A stretch of DNA of 64,000 nucleotides from JBHYGK01 sp051859045 (GCA_051859045.1 JBHYGK010000012.1:1-64000); one strand, 5' to 3'; numbered from the stretch's first letter, positions 36,436-45,650 are shown. The notes: a model not told the origin generated them from the sequence alone. Numbers and translations are program-made.

Positions 36436-36828
36436 ATGGCCCTTCAGCAGTACTACGGCACCGGCCGTCGCAAGTCCTCCACCGCCCGCGTCTTCATCCG
36501 TCCGGGCCAGGGCAAGATCACCGTGAACGAGCGTCCGCTGGACGAGTTCTTCGGTCGCGAGACCTCGCGGATGATCGTGCGCCAGCCGCTCGACCTGACC
36601 CAGCTCGGTGACAAGTTCGACATCGTCGTGACCGTCGCCGGCGGCGGCAACACCGGCCAGGCCGGCGCCATCCGCCTCGGCGTCTCGCGCGCCCTCGTCG
36701 AGTACGACGAGACCCTGAAGACCAACCTGCGTAAGGCCGGCTTCATGACCCGCGACTCCCGCGAGGTCGAGCGCAAGAAGGTCGGCCTGCACAAGGCCCG
36801 CCGCGCCACCCAGTTCTCCAAGCGCTAA
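36436..36828 (+). CDS. rpsI: Ribosomal protein S9 (uS9)
   Basis: The 130-residue protein has the S9 signature QYYGTGRRKSSTARVFIRPGQGKITVNERPL, then GGGNTGQAGAIRLGVSRAL and the basic C-terminal tail KKVGLHKARRATQFSKR that reaches into the decoding centre of the 30S subunit. It follows rplM by 14 bp, with AGACCAGGA as ribosome site. It ends in TAA, and tRNA-Gln follows 48 bp later without a visible terminator in between. Confidence 0.97.
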   Translation: MALQQYYGTGRRKSSTARVFIRPGQGKITVNERPLDEFFGRETSRMIVRQPLDLTQLGDKFDIVVTVAGGGNTGQAGAIRLGVSRALVEYDETLKTNLRKAGFMTRDSREVERKKVGLHKARRATQFSKR

Positions 36829-36876
36829 GTCAGAGGCGCTTGCCGGGGTCGCTGCACCGCCCCGGGCTCCAGGTTT

Positions 36877-36950
36877 TGGGAGATCGTCTAACGGTAGGAC
36901 AACGGACTCTGACTCCGTTTATCTAGGTTCGAATCCTAGTCTCCCAGCCA
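36877..36950 (+). tRNA. tRNA-Gln, anticodon CTG
   Basis: A complete cloverleaf can be drawn over 74 nt. The acceptor stem TGGGAGA pairs with TCTCCCA, with discriminator G and an encoded CCA. The anticodon stem ACGGA/TCCGT encloses the loop CTCTGAC, giving anticodon CTG, which reads CAG. The T-arm contains GGTTCGAATCC. It lies behind rpsI and ahead of a strong terminator, so it may be processed from the rplM-rpsI transcript. The anticodon does not pair with TAG. Confidence 0.95.
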
Positions 36951-36953
36951 ATC

Positions 36954-36987
36954 CGAAGGCCCCGCGAAAGCGGGGCCTTCGTTTTTT
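36954..36987 (+). terminator. Rho-independent terminator after tRNA-Gln
   Basis: A 12-bp stem (36954-36965 with 36970-36981) with a GAAA tetraloop is followed by six T residues. This is the strongest terminator in the window and starts 4 nt after the tRNA. Confidence 0.92.
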
Positions 36988-37133
36988 CCGGCGCCGGACG
37001 GGGGCGCGCCTGCCGTCCGGCGGCCCGTCCTCAAGTCTCCGCCCGCGCGGCCGCTTTCGCCACCCGCGACCTGTCCGGGGGCCACAGTGCGTTGGCGCGT
37101 GGGCGGACAGGGCGGACAACCGGGGAGAACGGC

Positions 37134-37925
37134 ATGGCAAGGCGCGGCACGATCCGTGGGTGCGTGTGCGGGGTCCTCTTCCTGGCTGCCGGCCAGGCCT
37201 TGGCCGACGAGCCGATCGCCACCGACCGGCCCGACTTCGTCGAGTCCAGCAACACCGTTGGCGCCGGCCGCTGGCAGCTCGAGACCAGCCTCGCGTGGGA
37301 GCGCGACCGCGAGGACGGCGTCACCGGCGAGGCCTGGGCCACGCCCACCCTGCTGCGCATCGGCCTCGGCGAACACTGGGAGGCCCGGTTCGAGACCGAT
37401 GGCTTCATCGACGCGCGCCTGCGCGGCCCCGGCCTGGACGAGCGCAGCGACGGCCTCGCCGACCTCGCGGTCGGCCTGAAGTACCACGTGCCCGGCTCGG
37501 GCGAGGACGGCGGGCCGTCGCAGGCATGGCTGTTCCACCTCGACCTGCCCAGTGGCGACCGCGACCTGCGCGGCGAGGGCGTCCGCCCCTCGGTGCGCTG
37601 GGTCGGCGAATGGGCGCTGGGCGACACGGTCGGCCTGGGCGTGATGCCGGGCGTGATCCTCGAGGACGGCGGCGACGGCGACTACGTGGCCGGCATCTTC
37701 GGCATCGTCGTCGGCAAGGCCTGGACGGATGACTTCCGCTCCTTCGCGGAGCTCGCCCTGCCGCACATCGCGGACACCGACGACGGCGGCACCGAGGCCT
37801 ACCTCGACCTCGGCTCGGCCTGGCTGCTCGGGCCCGACGCCCAGCTCGACATGGCGCTGTCGCACGGGCTCAACGACCGCTCGGTCGACCTCGCGCTGAC
37901 CGTCGGCCTGTCCGTGCGCTGGTAG
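37134..37925 (+). CDS. Outer-membrane protein of the phenol MetA-deg (transporter-like) family
   Basis: The 263-residue protein has a signal peptide ending near ALADE (residue 24-25). The mature protein begins with PIATDRPDFVESSNTVGAGRWQLET, the opening motif of the family labelled putative MetA-pathway of phenol degradation, which are outer-membrane barrels with strands rich in alternating hydrophobic residues; it ends in an aromatic residue (VRW). The family name is historical and no phenol pathway is present here. A GGGGAGAA site lies 5 nt before the ATG. It ends in TAG. Confidence 0.75.
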   Translation: MARRGTIRGCVCGVLFLAAGQALADEPIATDRPDFVESSNTVGAGRWQLETSLAWERDREDGVTGEAWATPTLLRIGLGEHWEARFETDGFIDARLRGPGLDERSDGLADLAVGLKYHVPGSGEDGGPSQAWLFHLDLPSGDRDLRGEGVRPSVRWVGEWALGDTVGLGVMPGVILEDGGDGDYVAGIFGIVVGKAWTDDFRSFAELALPHIADTDDGGTEAYLDLGSAWLLGPDAQLDMALSHGLNDRSVDLALTVGLSVRW

Positions 37926-37990
37926 CCCCACCCGACACCGGCGTGCCCGGTCCCGGGCGCGCCGAACGCGGCACGATCCTGGAGTCCACG

Positions 37991-40183
37991 ATGACCCTGC
38001 GCCTGCGCCTGATCCTCCTCGCCCTCGCCGGCCTGCTCGGCGCCCTCGTCCTCGGACTCGTCGGCCTGTGGGGGCAGGAGCGGCTGATCGACGCGTCCCG
38101 CGCGCAGGTCGGCGCGGCGTCGGTGCTCCGCCACCAGCTCGAGGCGGACATGATGCACGACGCGATCAAGGCCGACCTGCTGGAGGCGGTGATCGCCGGC
38201 GCCGCCGGCGATGCGGAAGGCGTCGCCGGCGCGCGCGCCGGCTTCGACGAGCACGCGGCCTGGATGCGCCGGGCGATCGCGGCCAACCAGGGCGAGGAGG
38301 TCTCGCCGACGCTGCGCGAGGCCGCCGCGACGGTGGTGCCGACGCTCGAGGCCTACCTCGCCAGCGCGGAGGCGGGCATCGGCCTCGTCGAGGCCGGGGG
38401 TCAACCCGAGCTCGGCGGCTTCGAAACCGCCTACGACGAGCTCGCCACGGCGATGGAGGCGCTCAGCGGCACCATCGAGGCCGAGGGCGAGGCCATCTCG
38501 GGCCGCGCCGCCGCGATGGGCGTGACCATCGAGCGCCGCCAGATGGCGACCCTCGCGGGCCTGGTGCTGGCGCTGGGCGCGCTGTCGGCCTGGATCCTGC
38601 TGAGCGTGCGCCGCGACATCGGCGGCGAGCCGGTCGAGGCCGCCCGCGCCACGGCCCGGATCGCCGAGGGCGACCTCGACACGCCGGTGCCCGTGCGGCC
38701 CGGCGACCAGCGCAGCCTGCTCGCCAAGCTGCAGCACATGCAGCGCCAGCTGCGCGAGCGGATCGCCGCCGAGCGCACCCTGGCCGCGGAGAACCTGCGC
38801 GTGGTGCGGGCGCTCGACGGCTCGTCCACGGCGATGATGATCGCCGACGCCTCGCGCACCATCGTCTACTGCAACCCCGCCGTGATCGAGGTGCTGCGCG
38901 CGCAGGAGCCGGCGCTGCGCGCCGCGCTGCCGCACTTCGACATCGCGCGCGTCGTCGGCAGCAACATCGACGGCTTCCACGTCCGGCCCGCCCACTAGGC
39001 CCAGCTGCTCGCGGGGCTCACCCAGGTGCACCGCGCGCAGATCCAGGTCGGCAGCGCCCACTTCGCCCTGTCCGCGAACACCGTGCGCGACGCCGCCGGC
39101 GAGGTGCTGGGCTACGTCGTGGAGTGGCGCGACCGGACCGGCGACGTCCGCGTGGAGCGCGAGATCCGCGCGCTGGTCGAGGCCGCCGCCGGCGGCCACC
39201 TCGAGGCGCGGGTCGCGCTGGATGGCCTGCAGGGCTTCCACCGCCAGGTCGCCGAGGGCCTGAACACGCTGCTGGCCGAGGTGCAGGGCAGCGTCGAGGC
39301 CATCGGGGGCGCCTTCCACGCGCTCGCCGAGGGCAACCTGCGGCACCGGGTGCAGCGCGCGATGGCGGGCACCTTCGCCGACCTGCGCGACGACGCCAAC
39401 GCCACCAGCGCCAAGCTCGGCGCGATGCTCGGCGCGATCCAGGAGGCGGTGGAGCGCGTCCACGGCGCGGCGTCCGAGATCGCCGCCGGCAATGCCGACC
39501 TCGGCCGCCGCACCGAGCAGCAGGCCGCCAACCTCGAGGAGACCGCGGCCTCGATGGAGGAGCTCACCAGCACCGTGAAGGCGAACGCCGACGCCGCGGC
39601 CCAGGCCCACCGGCTGGTCGGCGGCGCGGCCGAGATCGCGGGGCGCGGCGGCGGCGAGGTGCGCGGCGTGGTGACCACGATGGACCGCATCGCCGACGAC
39701 TCCCGGCGCATGCACGACATCATCTCGGTCATCGACGGCATCGCGTTCCAGACCAACATCCTGGCCTTGAACGCGGCGGTCGAGGCCGCCCGCGCCGGCG
39801 AGCAGGGCCGCGGCTTCGCGGTGGTGGCCAGCGAGGTGCGCAGCCTGGCCCAGCGTTCGGCCGGCGCGGCGAAGGAGATCAAGGACCTGATCTCGGGCTC
39901 GATCGAGCGCATCGAGGCCGGCACCGGCCAGGTGCACGCCGCCGGCGACACCATCGAGGAGGTGGTGGCCGCGGTGCGCCGGGTGGCGGCGCTGGTGGCC
40001 GAGATCGCCTCGGCCTCGGCCGAGCAGGCCGCCGGCATCGCCCAGGTCGGCCAGACCGTGGCCGCGCTCGACGAAGCCACCCAGCAGAACGCCGCCCTGG
40101 TCGAGGAGGCCACGGCCGCGGCGGCCTCGCTGGAGGAGCAGTCCACCACGCTGGCGGAGCTGGCCACGGGCTTCCAGCGCTGA
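37991..40183 (+). pseudogene. Methyl-accepting chemotaxis protein interrupted by one in-frame TAG
   Basis: Reading through a single TAG (38996-38998) gives one continuous 730-residue chemoreceptor. Before the stop: a membrane helix (about residues 7-27), a periplasmic four-helix-type sensor, a second helix (about 193-213), HAMP, and the first half of a PAS domain (TAMMIADASRTIVYCNPAV). After the stop: the rest of the PAS domain (HFALSANTVRDAAGEVLGYVVEW), a further HAMP-like segment, and the signalling hairpin GIAFQTNILALNAAVEAARAGEQGRGFAVVASEVR. The TAG replaces codon 336, where related receptors commonly have Gln after PAH, so a CAG-to-TAG change fits. The upstream piece alone (335 residues) lacks the CheA/CheW-binding tip. 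Either a nonsense mutation, a sequencing error, or readthrough explains it. Confidence 0.8.
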
Positions 40184-40289
40184 GGCCGCGCGCCCGGCGC
40201 CGCGAGGGCCGGGCGCCGCGGGGCGGGGTGGCGCGGGCGGGGCCGCGGGGCGCCCGTCCCGGGCGGGTGCCCCCGCGCCGGGCATCCGT

Positions 40290-40295
40290 TACACT
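40290..40295 (+). promoter_or_regulatory. Putative -10 box of the fumarylacetoacetase-family gene (TACACT)
   Basis: TACACT lies 48 nt before the ATG at 40344 in the gap after the chemoreceptor gene. It matches TANNNT with an A/T-rich core. Confidence 0.4.
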
Positions 40296-40343
40296 TGAAA
40301 CCATCCGCCGGCCCGGCCGGTCCAGCATCCGATGAGGCACGCG

Positions 40344-41327
40344 ATGAAGCTCGGTTCCCTGAAGGAGGGCGGCCGCGACGGCACCCTGGTGGTCGTCAGC
40401 CGCGACCTGTCCCGCGCCGTGCGCGCCAGCGCCATCGCGCCGACGCTGCAGCGCGCGCTCGAGGACTGGGAGTCGGCCGCGCCGCGCCTCAACGCGCTCT
40501 TCGAGGACCTCGAGGCCGGCACCGCCGAGGGCGCGTTCGCGCTCGAGGCCGAGCAGCTGGCCGCGCCGCTGCCGCGCGCCTACGAGTTCGTCGACGGCTC
40601 GGCCTACCTGCCGCACGTCGAGCGCGTGCGCCGCGCCCGCGGTGCCACCGTGCCCGAGAGCTTCTACACCGACCCGCTGATGTACCAGGCCGTCAGCGCC
40701 GGCTTCCAGGGCCCGCGCGACCCGGTGCGCGTGCCCAGCGAGGACTACGGCATCGACCTCGAGGCCGAGGTGGTGATCGTCACCGACGACGTGCCGATGG
40801 CGGTGTCCGCCGCCGACGCGGCCGAGCACATCCAGCTGGTGGGCATCATCAACGACGTCAGCCTGCGCCGGCTGATCCCCGACGAGCTGGCCAAGGGCTT
40901 CGGCTTCCTGCAGAGCAAGCCGCGCAGCACGCTGGGCCCGGTATTCGTGACCCCCGACGAGCTCGGCGACGCCTGGCGCGGCAGCAAGGTGCACCTGCCG
41001 CTGCGCACGTGGATCAACGGCGCCTGGTTCGGCGCGCCGGAGTGCGGCGTCGACATGCAGTTCGACTTCGCCCAGCTGGTGGCGCACGCGGCCAAGACCC
41101 GCCCGCTGTCGGCCGGCACGCTCGTCGGCAGCGGCACGATCGCCAACGCCGACACCTCCACCGGCGCCTCCTGCCTGGCCGAGCGGCGCACCCTCGAGAC
41201 CCTCGACGCCGGCGCGCCGAGCACCCCGTGGCTGTCCTTCGGCGACACCGTGCGCATCGAGATGCTCGACGCGGCCGGCGCCAGCATCTTCGGCGCCATC
41301 GACCAGCGCATCGCCCGTCCGGAATGA
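40344..41327 (+). CDS. Fumarylacetoacetate hydrolase family protein
   Basis: The 327-residue protein belongs to the FAH family in its bacterial form with an extra N-terminal domain (residues 1-75). Metal-binding and catalytic features are EDYGIDLEAEVVIVTDD (acidic ligands), INDVSLRRLIPDELAKGFGFLQSKPRSTLGPVFVTPDEL and VGSGTIANAD. With the maleylacetoacetate isomerase gene 152 bp downstream, cleavage of fumarylacetoacetate to fumarate and acetoacetate in tyrosine/homogentisate breakdown is the likely role. The start at 40344 is preferred over 40332 because a TGAGG site lies 6 nt upstream. Confidence 0.88.
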   Translation: MKLGSLKEGGRDGTLVVVSRDLSRAVRASAIAPTLQRALEDWESAAPRLNALFEDLEAGTAEGAFALEAEQLAAPLPRAYEFVDGSAYLPHVERVRRARGATVPESFYTDPLMYQAVSAGFQGPRDPVRVPSEDYGIDLEAEVVIVTDDVPMAVSAADAAEHIQLVGIINDVSLRRLIPDELAKGFGFLQSKPRSTLGPVFVTPDELGDAWRGSKVHLPLRTWINGAWFGAPECGVDMQFDFAQLVAHAAKTRPLSAGTLVGSGTIANADTSTGASCLAERRTLETLDAGAPSTPWLSFGDTVRIEMLDAAGASIFGAIDQRIARPE

Positions 41328-41479
41328 GCCGCCACCGGTCGCCGCGCCCGCCCGCCCGGCGCGCGCGGTGCCCGTGTCGGCTTTCCTTCCCCGGCGCGCG
41401 ACGCTAGCCTCGACGGGTCCGCGGTGACGGGGCCGGCGCGAGCCGGGACCGCGGCCCACCCACAGCAGGGAACACGCCA

Positions 41480-42145
41480 GTGAGCGGCAGCCTGAAGCTC
41501 CACAGCTACTGGCGATCGAGCGCGGCCTACCGCGTGCGCATCGCGCTCAACCTCAAGGGCCTGGCCTACGAGACCGTCCCGGTGCACCTGGTGCGCGAGG
41601 GCGGCGAGCAGCACGCCGAGGCCTTCCGCGAGATCAACCCGCAGGGCCTGGTGCCGGTGCTGCTGCACGGCCACCGCGTGCTGCGCCAGTCGATGGCGAT
41701 CATCGAATACCTCGACGAGACCTGGCCCACGCCGCCGCTGCTGCCGGCCACCGCGCGCGACCGCGCGCGCGTGCGCGGCCTGGCCCAGGCCATCGCCTGC
41801 GAGGTCCATCCGCTGAACAACCTGCGCGTGCTGCAGTTCTTCGAGCACGAGTGGCACGTGCCGCTGCCCGAGCGCGAGGACTGGATCCGCCACTGGATCG
41901 CCGAGGGCTTCGCCGGCTTCGAGCGCATGCTCGCCGACAACCCGTCCACCGGCGGCTTCTGCGAGGGCGACGTGCCCTCGATGGCCGACTGCCTGCTGGT
42001 GCCGCAGGTCTACAACGCCCAGCGCTTCGGGGTCGACCTCGAGCCCTACCCGACGATCCGCCGCATCAACGCCGCCTGCCTCGCGCTGCCGGCCTTCGAC
42101 GCGGCCCGTCCCGAGCGCCAGCCGGACGCGCCGACGGCCGCGTGA
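41480..42145 (+). CDS. maiA: Maleylacetoacetate isomerase (zeta-class GST)
   Basis: The 221-residue protein has the zeta-class glutathione transferase signature: an N-terminal LHSYWRSSAAYRVRIALNLKGL, where the usual Cys of SSCSWRVRIAL is Ala here, EINPQGLVPVL, the glutathione-binding QSMAIIEYLDE, and the C-terminal VHPLNNLRVL followed by FCEGDVPSMADCLLVPQVYNAQRF. It isomerises maleylacetoacetate to fumarylacetoacetate using glutathione. It starts at GTG 41480. The last codons and stop lie inside an 11-bp inverted repeat that may end transcription. Confidence 0.92.
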   Translation: MSGSLKLHSYWRSSAAYRVRIALNLKGLAYETVPVHLVREGGEQHAEAFREINPQGLVPVLLHGHRVLRQSMAIIEYLDETWPTPPLLPATARDRARVRGLAQAIACEVHPLNNLRVLQFFEHEWHVPLPEREDWIRHWIAEGFAGFERMLADNPSTGGFCEGDVPSMADCLLVPQVYNAQRFGVDLEPYPTIRRINAACLALPAFDAARPERQPDAPTAA

Positions 42146-42156
42146 GCGGCCGTCGG
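42131..42156. terminator. GC hairpin spanning the maiA stop codon
   Basis: Positions 42131-42141 and 42146-42156 form a perfect 11-bp stem, with the loop GTGA holding part of the maiA stop codon. It lies between the converging maiA and pilU genes but lacks a T run. Confidence 0.4.
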
Positions 42157-42206
42157 CGGGGTGTCGCGGGTGCGCCGGGCGCGCGGCCCGGGCGGGGCGG
42201 CGGGGC

Positions 42207-43319
42207 TCAGTAGCCGCCGCCGGAATACACGTCCGCGTAGGGGTCGTGCTCGCCGGTGCCGCCGTCGGAGAGGCGGATCTTCAGGCTCAGGCCGTCGCGC
42301 GAGTCGGCCTTGCGCAGCGCCTCCTCGAGCTCGATCTTGCCGTCCTTGTACATCCGGAACAGGCACTGGTCGAAGGTCTGCATGCCCTCCTGCAGCGACT
42401 TGTCCATCGCCTCCTTGACCTCGTGGATCTCGCCGCGGCGGATCAGGTCGCGGATCATCGGCGTGTTGATCAGGATCTCGGCCGCCGGCAGGCGCTTGCC
42501 GTCCTTGCCGGTGACCAGGCGCAGCGAGATGACCGCCTTGAGGTTCAGCGAGAGGTTCATCAGCACGTTGCGGTGCGCCGACTCCGGGAAGAAGTTCAGG
42601 ATGCGCTCGAGCGTCTGGTCGGCGTTGTTGGAGTGCAGCGTGGCCAGGCACAGGTGGCCGGTCTCGGCGAAGGCGATCGCGGACTCCATCGTGGTGGCGT
42701 CGAGGATCTCGCCGATCAGGATGACGTCGGGGGCCTCGCGCATCGCGTTCTTGAGCGCGTTGTGGAAGGCGTGGGTGTCGAGGCCCACCTCGCGCTGGTT
42801 GACGATGGACTTCTTGTGCCGGTGCAGGAACTCGATCGGGTCCTCGATGGTGAGGATGTGCCCGGTGGAGGCCGAGTTGCGGTGGTCGATCATGGCCGCG
42901 AGCGAGGTGGACTTGCCCGAGCCGGTCGAGCCCACCACCAGCACCAGGCCGCGCGGCTCCATCACGATGTCGCGCAGGATCGGCGGCAGCTTGAGCTGCT
43001 CGATCGTCGGGATCTCGGACTTGATCGCGCGGATCACCATGCCGACCTCGCCGCGCTGCTTGAAGACGTTGACGCGGAAGCGCCCCGCCTCGCGCACGGC
43101 GATGGCCATGTTGAACTCGAGGTCGCGCTCGAACGCGGGCACCTGGCCCTCGTCCATCAGCGAATAGGCGATCTTCTTGACCATGCCGGCCGGCAGGCCG
43201 GTGTTGCCGAGCGGGTAGAGCTTGCCCTCCACCTTGATGTACACCGGGGCGCCCGTCGTCAGGAACATGTCCGACGCGTTCTTTTCCGTCATCAGCTTGA
43301 GGAAGTAGCCGATGTCCAT
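42207..43319 (-). CDS. pilU: Twitching motility retraction ATPase PilU
   Basis: The 370-residue type IV pilus ATPase begins MDIGYFLKLMTEKNASDMFLTTG, which separates PilU from PilT. It has a PAS-like N-terminal domain (about 1-100) and a RecA-type domain with Walker A GSTGSGKST (130-138), the Asp box, Walker B DVILIGEILD and the His box HLCLATLHSNNADQ. PilU assists PilT in pilus retraction and force generation. pilT is usually adjacent, but here the next gene upstream is the divergent DUF4398 gene, so pilT must be elsewhere. Confidence 0.93.
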   Translation of the reverse strand: MDIGYFLKLMTEKNASDMFLTTGAPVYIKVEGKLYPLGNTGLPAGMVKKIAYSLMDEGQVPAFERDLEFNMAIAVREAGRFRVNVFKQRGEVGMVIRAIKSEIPTIEQLKLPPILRDIVMEPRGLVLVVGSTGSGKSTSLAAMIDHRNSASTGHILTIEDPIEFLHRHKKSIVNQREVGLDTHAFHNALKNAMREAPDVILIGEILDATTMESAIAFAETGHLCLATLHSNNADQTLERILNFFPESAHRNVLMNLSLNLKAVISLRLVTGKDGKRLPAAEILINTPMIRDLIRRGEIHEVKEAMDKSLQEGMQTFDQCLFRMYKDGKIELEEALRKADSRDGLSLKIRLSDGGTGEHDPYADVYSGGGY

Positions 43320-43371
43320 GCGGTGCGTGCTCCCGTGTGTGCCGGTGTGTCGAGCGCGGGACGCCGCCCCG

Positions 43372-43400
43372 TTGCGTCCGGGGGCCGGCGTTCCCACAAT
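43372..43400 (+). promoter_or_regulatory. Putative promoter of the DUF4398/OmpA pair
   Basis: TTGCGT (43372-43377) and CACAAT (43395-43400) are 17 bp apart in the gap between the divergent pilU and DUF4398 genes. The predicted leader is about 35 nt. Confidence 0.45.
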
Positions 43401-43440
43401 GCCCGGGCTGCTCTCCCACAGCCCAGTCGCGGACGCCGTT

Positions 43441-43812
43441 ATGACACCTGTACCCGGAAAAATCCATCGCGGCCTGACCCTGTTCGCGCTGCTCGCGCTC
43501 GCCGCCTGCGCCAGCACGCCGCCGCCGACCGCCGAGGTCGCGCGCGCCGAGGCCGCGGTCGTGGGCGCGTCGCGCGCCGACGCCGACCAGCACGCCGAGG
43601 CCGACCTCGCCGCGGCGCGCCAGCGCCTCGAGATCGCCCAGCGCCTGCTCGCCGACGGCGACAACGACGGCGCGCTCGCCATGGCCCGCCAGGCCGAGGC
43701 CGCCGCCGACCTCGCCAGCGCCCGCAGCCGCCACGCGATCGCCCGCGCCGCGCTCGAGCGCCGCGCCCGCGAGAACGCCCAGCTCCGCCGCGAGCTCGAG
43801 GAGAACCGCTGA
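43441..43812 (+). CDS. DUF4398-type lipoprotein
   Basis: The 123-residue protein carries a lipoprotein signal peptide with the lipobox ALAAC (Cys23), so it is anchored in the envelope. The mature part is a long helix with heptad-like Ala/Glu/Arg pattern (YHAEADLAAARQRLEIAQRLLADGDNDGA-like block, ARENAQLRRELEENR at the end), as in DUF4398 proteins, which regularly precede OmpA-type proteins. Its stop overlaps the following OmpA gene by one base. The pair probably links outer membrane and peptidoglycan; detailed role unknown. Confidence 0.75.
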   Translation: MTPVPGKIHRGLTLFALLALAACASTPPPTAEVARAEAAVVGASRADADQHAEADLAAARQRLEIAQRLLADGDNDGALAMARQAEAAADLASARSRHAIARAALERRARENAQLRRELEENR

Positions 43813-44810
43813 TGTCCGCCTCCCGCCCCGCCGTCCGCCCGCTCGCGGTCGCGCTCGCCGCGCTGCTGCTCGCCGCCGCCGCCCCGGCGCTGGCCGCCGA
43901 GGACGCGGTCGATCCCGATGCCGCGCGCCTGCGCCTGGCCCTCGACGCCCTCGACGACGACGCCTCGCTGGCCGACCTCGCCGGCGTCGAGCGGCTGAAG
44001 GCCCGCCAGGCCCTCGAGGCCTTCGAGGCCGCCCGCCCCCGCGAGCGCGACGCCGCCTTCTACGTGGCCCGGGTCCGCGCCGAGGCCGCGCGCCTGGCCG
44101 CCGAAGCCGCGCTGGCCGAGCGCCAGGTGCTCGAGCTCGAGCGCGAGCGCGACCGCCTGCTGCTGGCCGCGAGCCGCCGCGAGGTCGAGCGCGCCCGCCG
44201 CGAGGCCGAGCGCCTGCGCCTGCAGAGCCTGGTCGCCGCCGAGGAGGCCGAGCGCGTGCGCGAGTTCGCCGAGGCCGAGACCTTCGCCCGCACCGAGGCC
44301 GAGGCCGCCGCCACCCGCTCCGCCGCCGAGGCCGAGCAGGCCCGCCGCGTCGCCGCCGCCCGCGAGCGCGAGGCCGCGCTGGCCCGCGAGGAGGCCGAGC
44401 TCGCCGCCCAGGTCGTCGCCGACGCGATCGGCGAGTCCGCGCCGATGCCGCCGATCGCCCGCGACGCCCGCGGCGAGGTCATCACCCTGGCCGGCGACGC
44501 GTTCTCCAGCGGCTCCGCCACGCTGACCGCCGGCGCCCGCGCCAGCCTGCGCCGCGTGGCCGAGCACCTGCGCGGCACCCAGGGCCGGGTCCTCGTCGAG
44601 GGCCATACCGACAGCCAGGGCCAGGCCGCGGCGAACCAGGCCCTGTCGCAGCGGCGCGCCGACGCCGTGCGCGCCGCGCTGGTGGATGCCGGCGTGGACG
44701 CCTCCCGCCTGGCCGCCAGCGGCAAGGGCGCCACCACCCCGGTGGCCGACAACGGCAGCGCCGAGGGCCGGGCCCGCAACCGCCGGGTCGAGATCATCAT
44801 CGGCGGCTGA
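43812..44810 (+). CDS. OmpA-family peptidoglycan-binding protein
   Basis: The 332-residue protein has a signal peptide (about residues 1-28), a long charged coiled-coil region (about 45-205, rich in Glu, Arg and Ala) and a C-terminal OmpA domain (about 225-332) with VEGHTDSQGQAAANQALSQRRADAVRAAL and the final RARNRRVEIIIGG. The OmpA domain binds diaminopimelate in peptidoglycan. There is no barrel domain, so it is likely periplasmic and tied to the preceding lipoprotein. A terminator lies 130 bp downstream. Confidence 0.87.
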   Translation: MSASRPAVRPLAVALAALLLAAAAPALAAEDAVDPDAARLRLALDALDDDASLADLAGVERLKARQALEAFEAARPRERDAAFYVARVRAEAARLAAEAALAERQVLELERERDRLLLAASRREVERARREAERLRLQSLVAAEEAERVREFAEAETFARTEAEAAATRSAAEAEQARRVAAAREREAALAREEAELAAQVVADAIGESAPMPPIARDARGEVITLAGDAFSSGSATLTAGARASLRRVAEHLRGTQGRVLVEGHTDSQGQAAANQALSQRRADAVRAALVDAGVDASRLAASGKGATTPVADNGSAEGRARNRRVEIIIGG

Positions 44811-45308
44811 GGCGGCGGCGGGGCCGAGCCGTCCCGACGGACGGCGGGCCGGGGTCGGGCAGGGGGCGGGACGGGGTGGTTCCACGCCCGGTCCGCCCGC
44901 CCGGAACGCTCCCGCGCCACGCCCCGCGCGGTCCTCCACGAGGCCGGTCTCCCGCGAGGGAGGCCGGCCTTGTTTGTTCCACGCGATCCGTTTGTTATCA
45001 AGGCGTTAGCGCGGTGTCGGGGTCGGCCCGACGCCCCGCTCGGGGCGCCCGCGGATGTCCGACCAGCGGTGTCCGGCGCGCCTTGCCGGGGGGTGGGGAG
45101 GGGGGTAGGGTCGGTTCCCCAACGCGGCCCCGCCGCGCTGGCCGAACGCGCCAGGCCCCTCGTCCGTCGACGTCGCCTCCGCCACCGCAAGCCCGCCACA
45201 TCCCGGCGGCGCGCCTGCGGCGACGGCGCCGACGGCCCTCCCGGCCCGGCATGCCACCCCCACGGTGCCGCGCGCCACGCGGACCCGCCCCGTCGAGAGG
45301 AGGTCACC
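44811..45308. other. 498-bp gene-free stretch
   Basis: Apart from a terminator at 44941-44978, this region between the OmpA gene and the YdcH-like gene has no supported gene. Overlapping long frames here are Arg/Pro-rich and have no ribosome site or domain. A short A/T-rich patch at 44990-45000 (TTTGTTATCA) may belong to a promoter for the downstream gene, but no -35/-10 pair is clear. Confidence 0.5.
44941..44978 (+). terminator. Rho-independent terminator after the OmpA gene
   Basis: A 13-bp stem (44941-44953 with 44958-44970, one T-G wobble) with GCGA loop is followed by TGTTTGTT. Confidence 0.8.
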
Positions 45309-45527
45309 ATGTTCGAAGGACAGTCCCAGGCCGATGTGGACGCGATGCTCAGGAGCGACAGCAGCTTCCGCAAGCTCTACCACCACCATCGCGACCTCGA
45401 CAAACGCGTCATGGATGCCGAGCTCGGCGTGCTGCCGATCCACGACACCGCGCTGACGCGGATGAAGAAGGAGAAGCTCGCGGCCAAGGAGGAGCTCGTC
45501 CGACGCTGGGACCGCCGGGCCCACTAG
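45309..45527 (+). CDS. YdcH/DUF465-like small protein
   Basis: The 72-residue protein matches the size and pattern of the YdcH (DUF465) family: a helix with SFRKLYHHHRDLDKRVMDAE and the end ALTRMKKEKLAAKEELVRRW. The family forms small coiled-coil-like helical proteins of unknown role. The best ribosome site in the window, AGGAGGT (45298-45304), lies 4 nt before the ATG, so expression may be high. It ends with TAG and is followed by a terminator. Confidence 0.85.
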   Translation: MFEGQSQADVDAMLRSDSSFRKLYHHHRDLDKRVMDAELGVLPIHDTALTRMKKEKLAAKEELVRRWDRRAH

Positions 45528-45615
45528 CCCGGCCCCTCCCGAGGTTCGATCCAGGTTTACACGCGGGTGGCGGTGCCTATCCTCGTCGGGCCCGCCACCC
45601 GCGGACTTCCACCCT

Positions 45616-45650
45616 CGCAGCCCCGCCCGCCAAGGCGGGGCTGCGTCGTT
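45616..45650 (+). terminator. Rho-independent terminator after the YdcH-like gene
   Basis: A 12-bp stem (45616-45627 with 45634-45645) with loop CGCCAA is followed by TCGTT. Confidence 0.75.

Noticed and set aside
45000..45300. Possible gene in the gap before the YdcH-like gene
   Set aside because: The open frames are Arg/Pro/Gly-rich, overlap a terminator, and have no ribosome site or recognisable domain.
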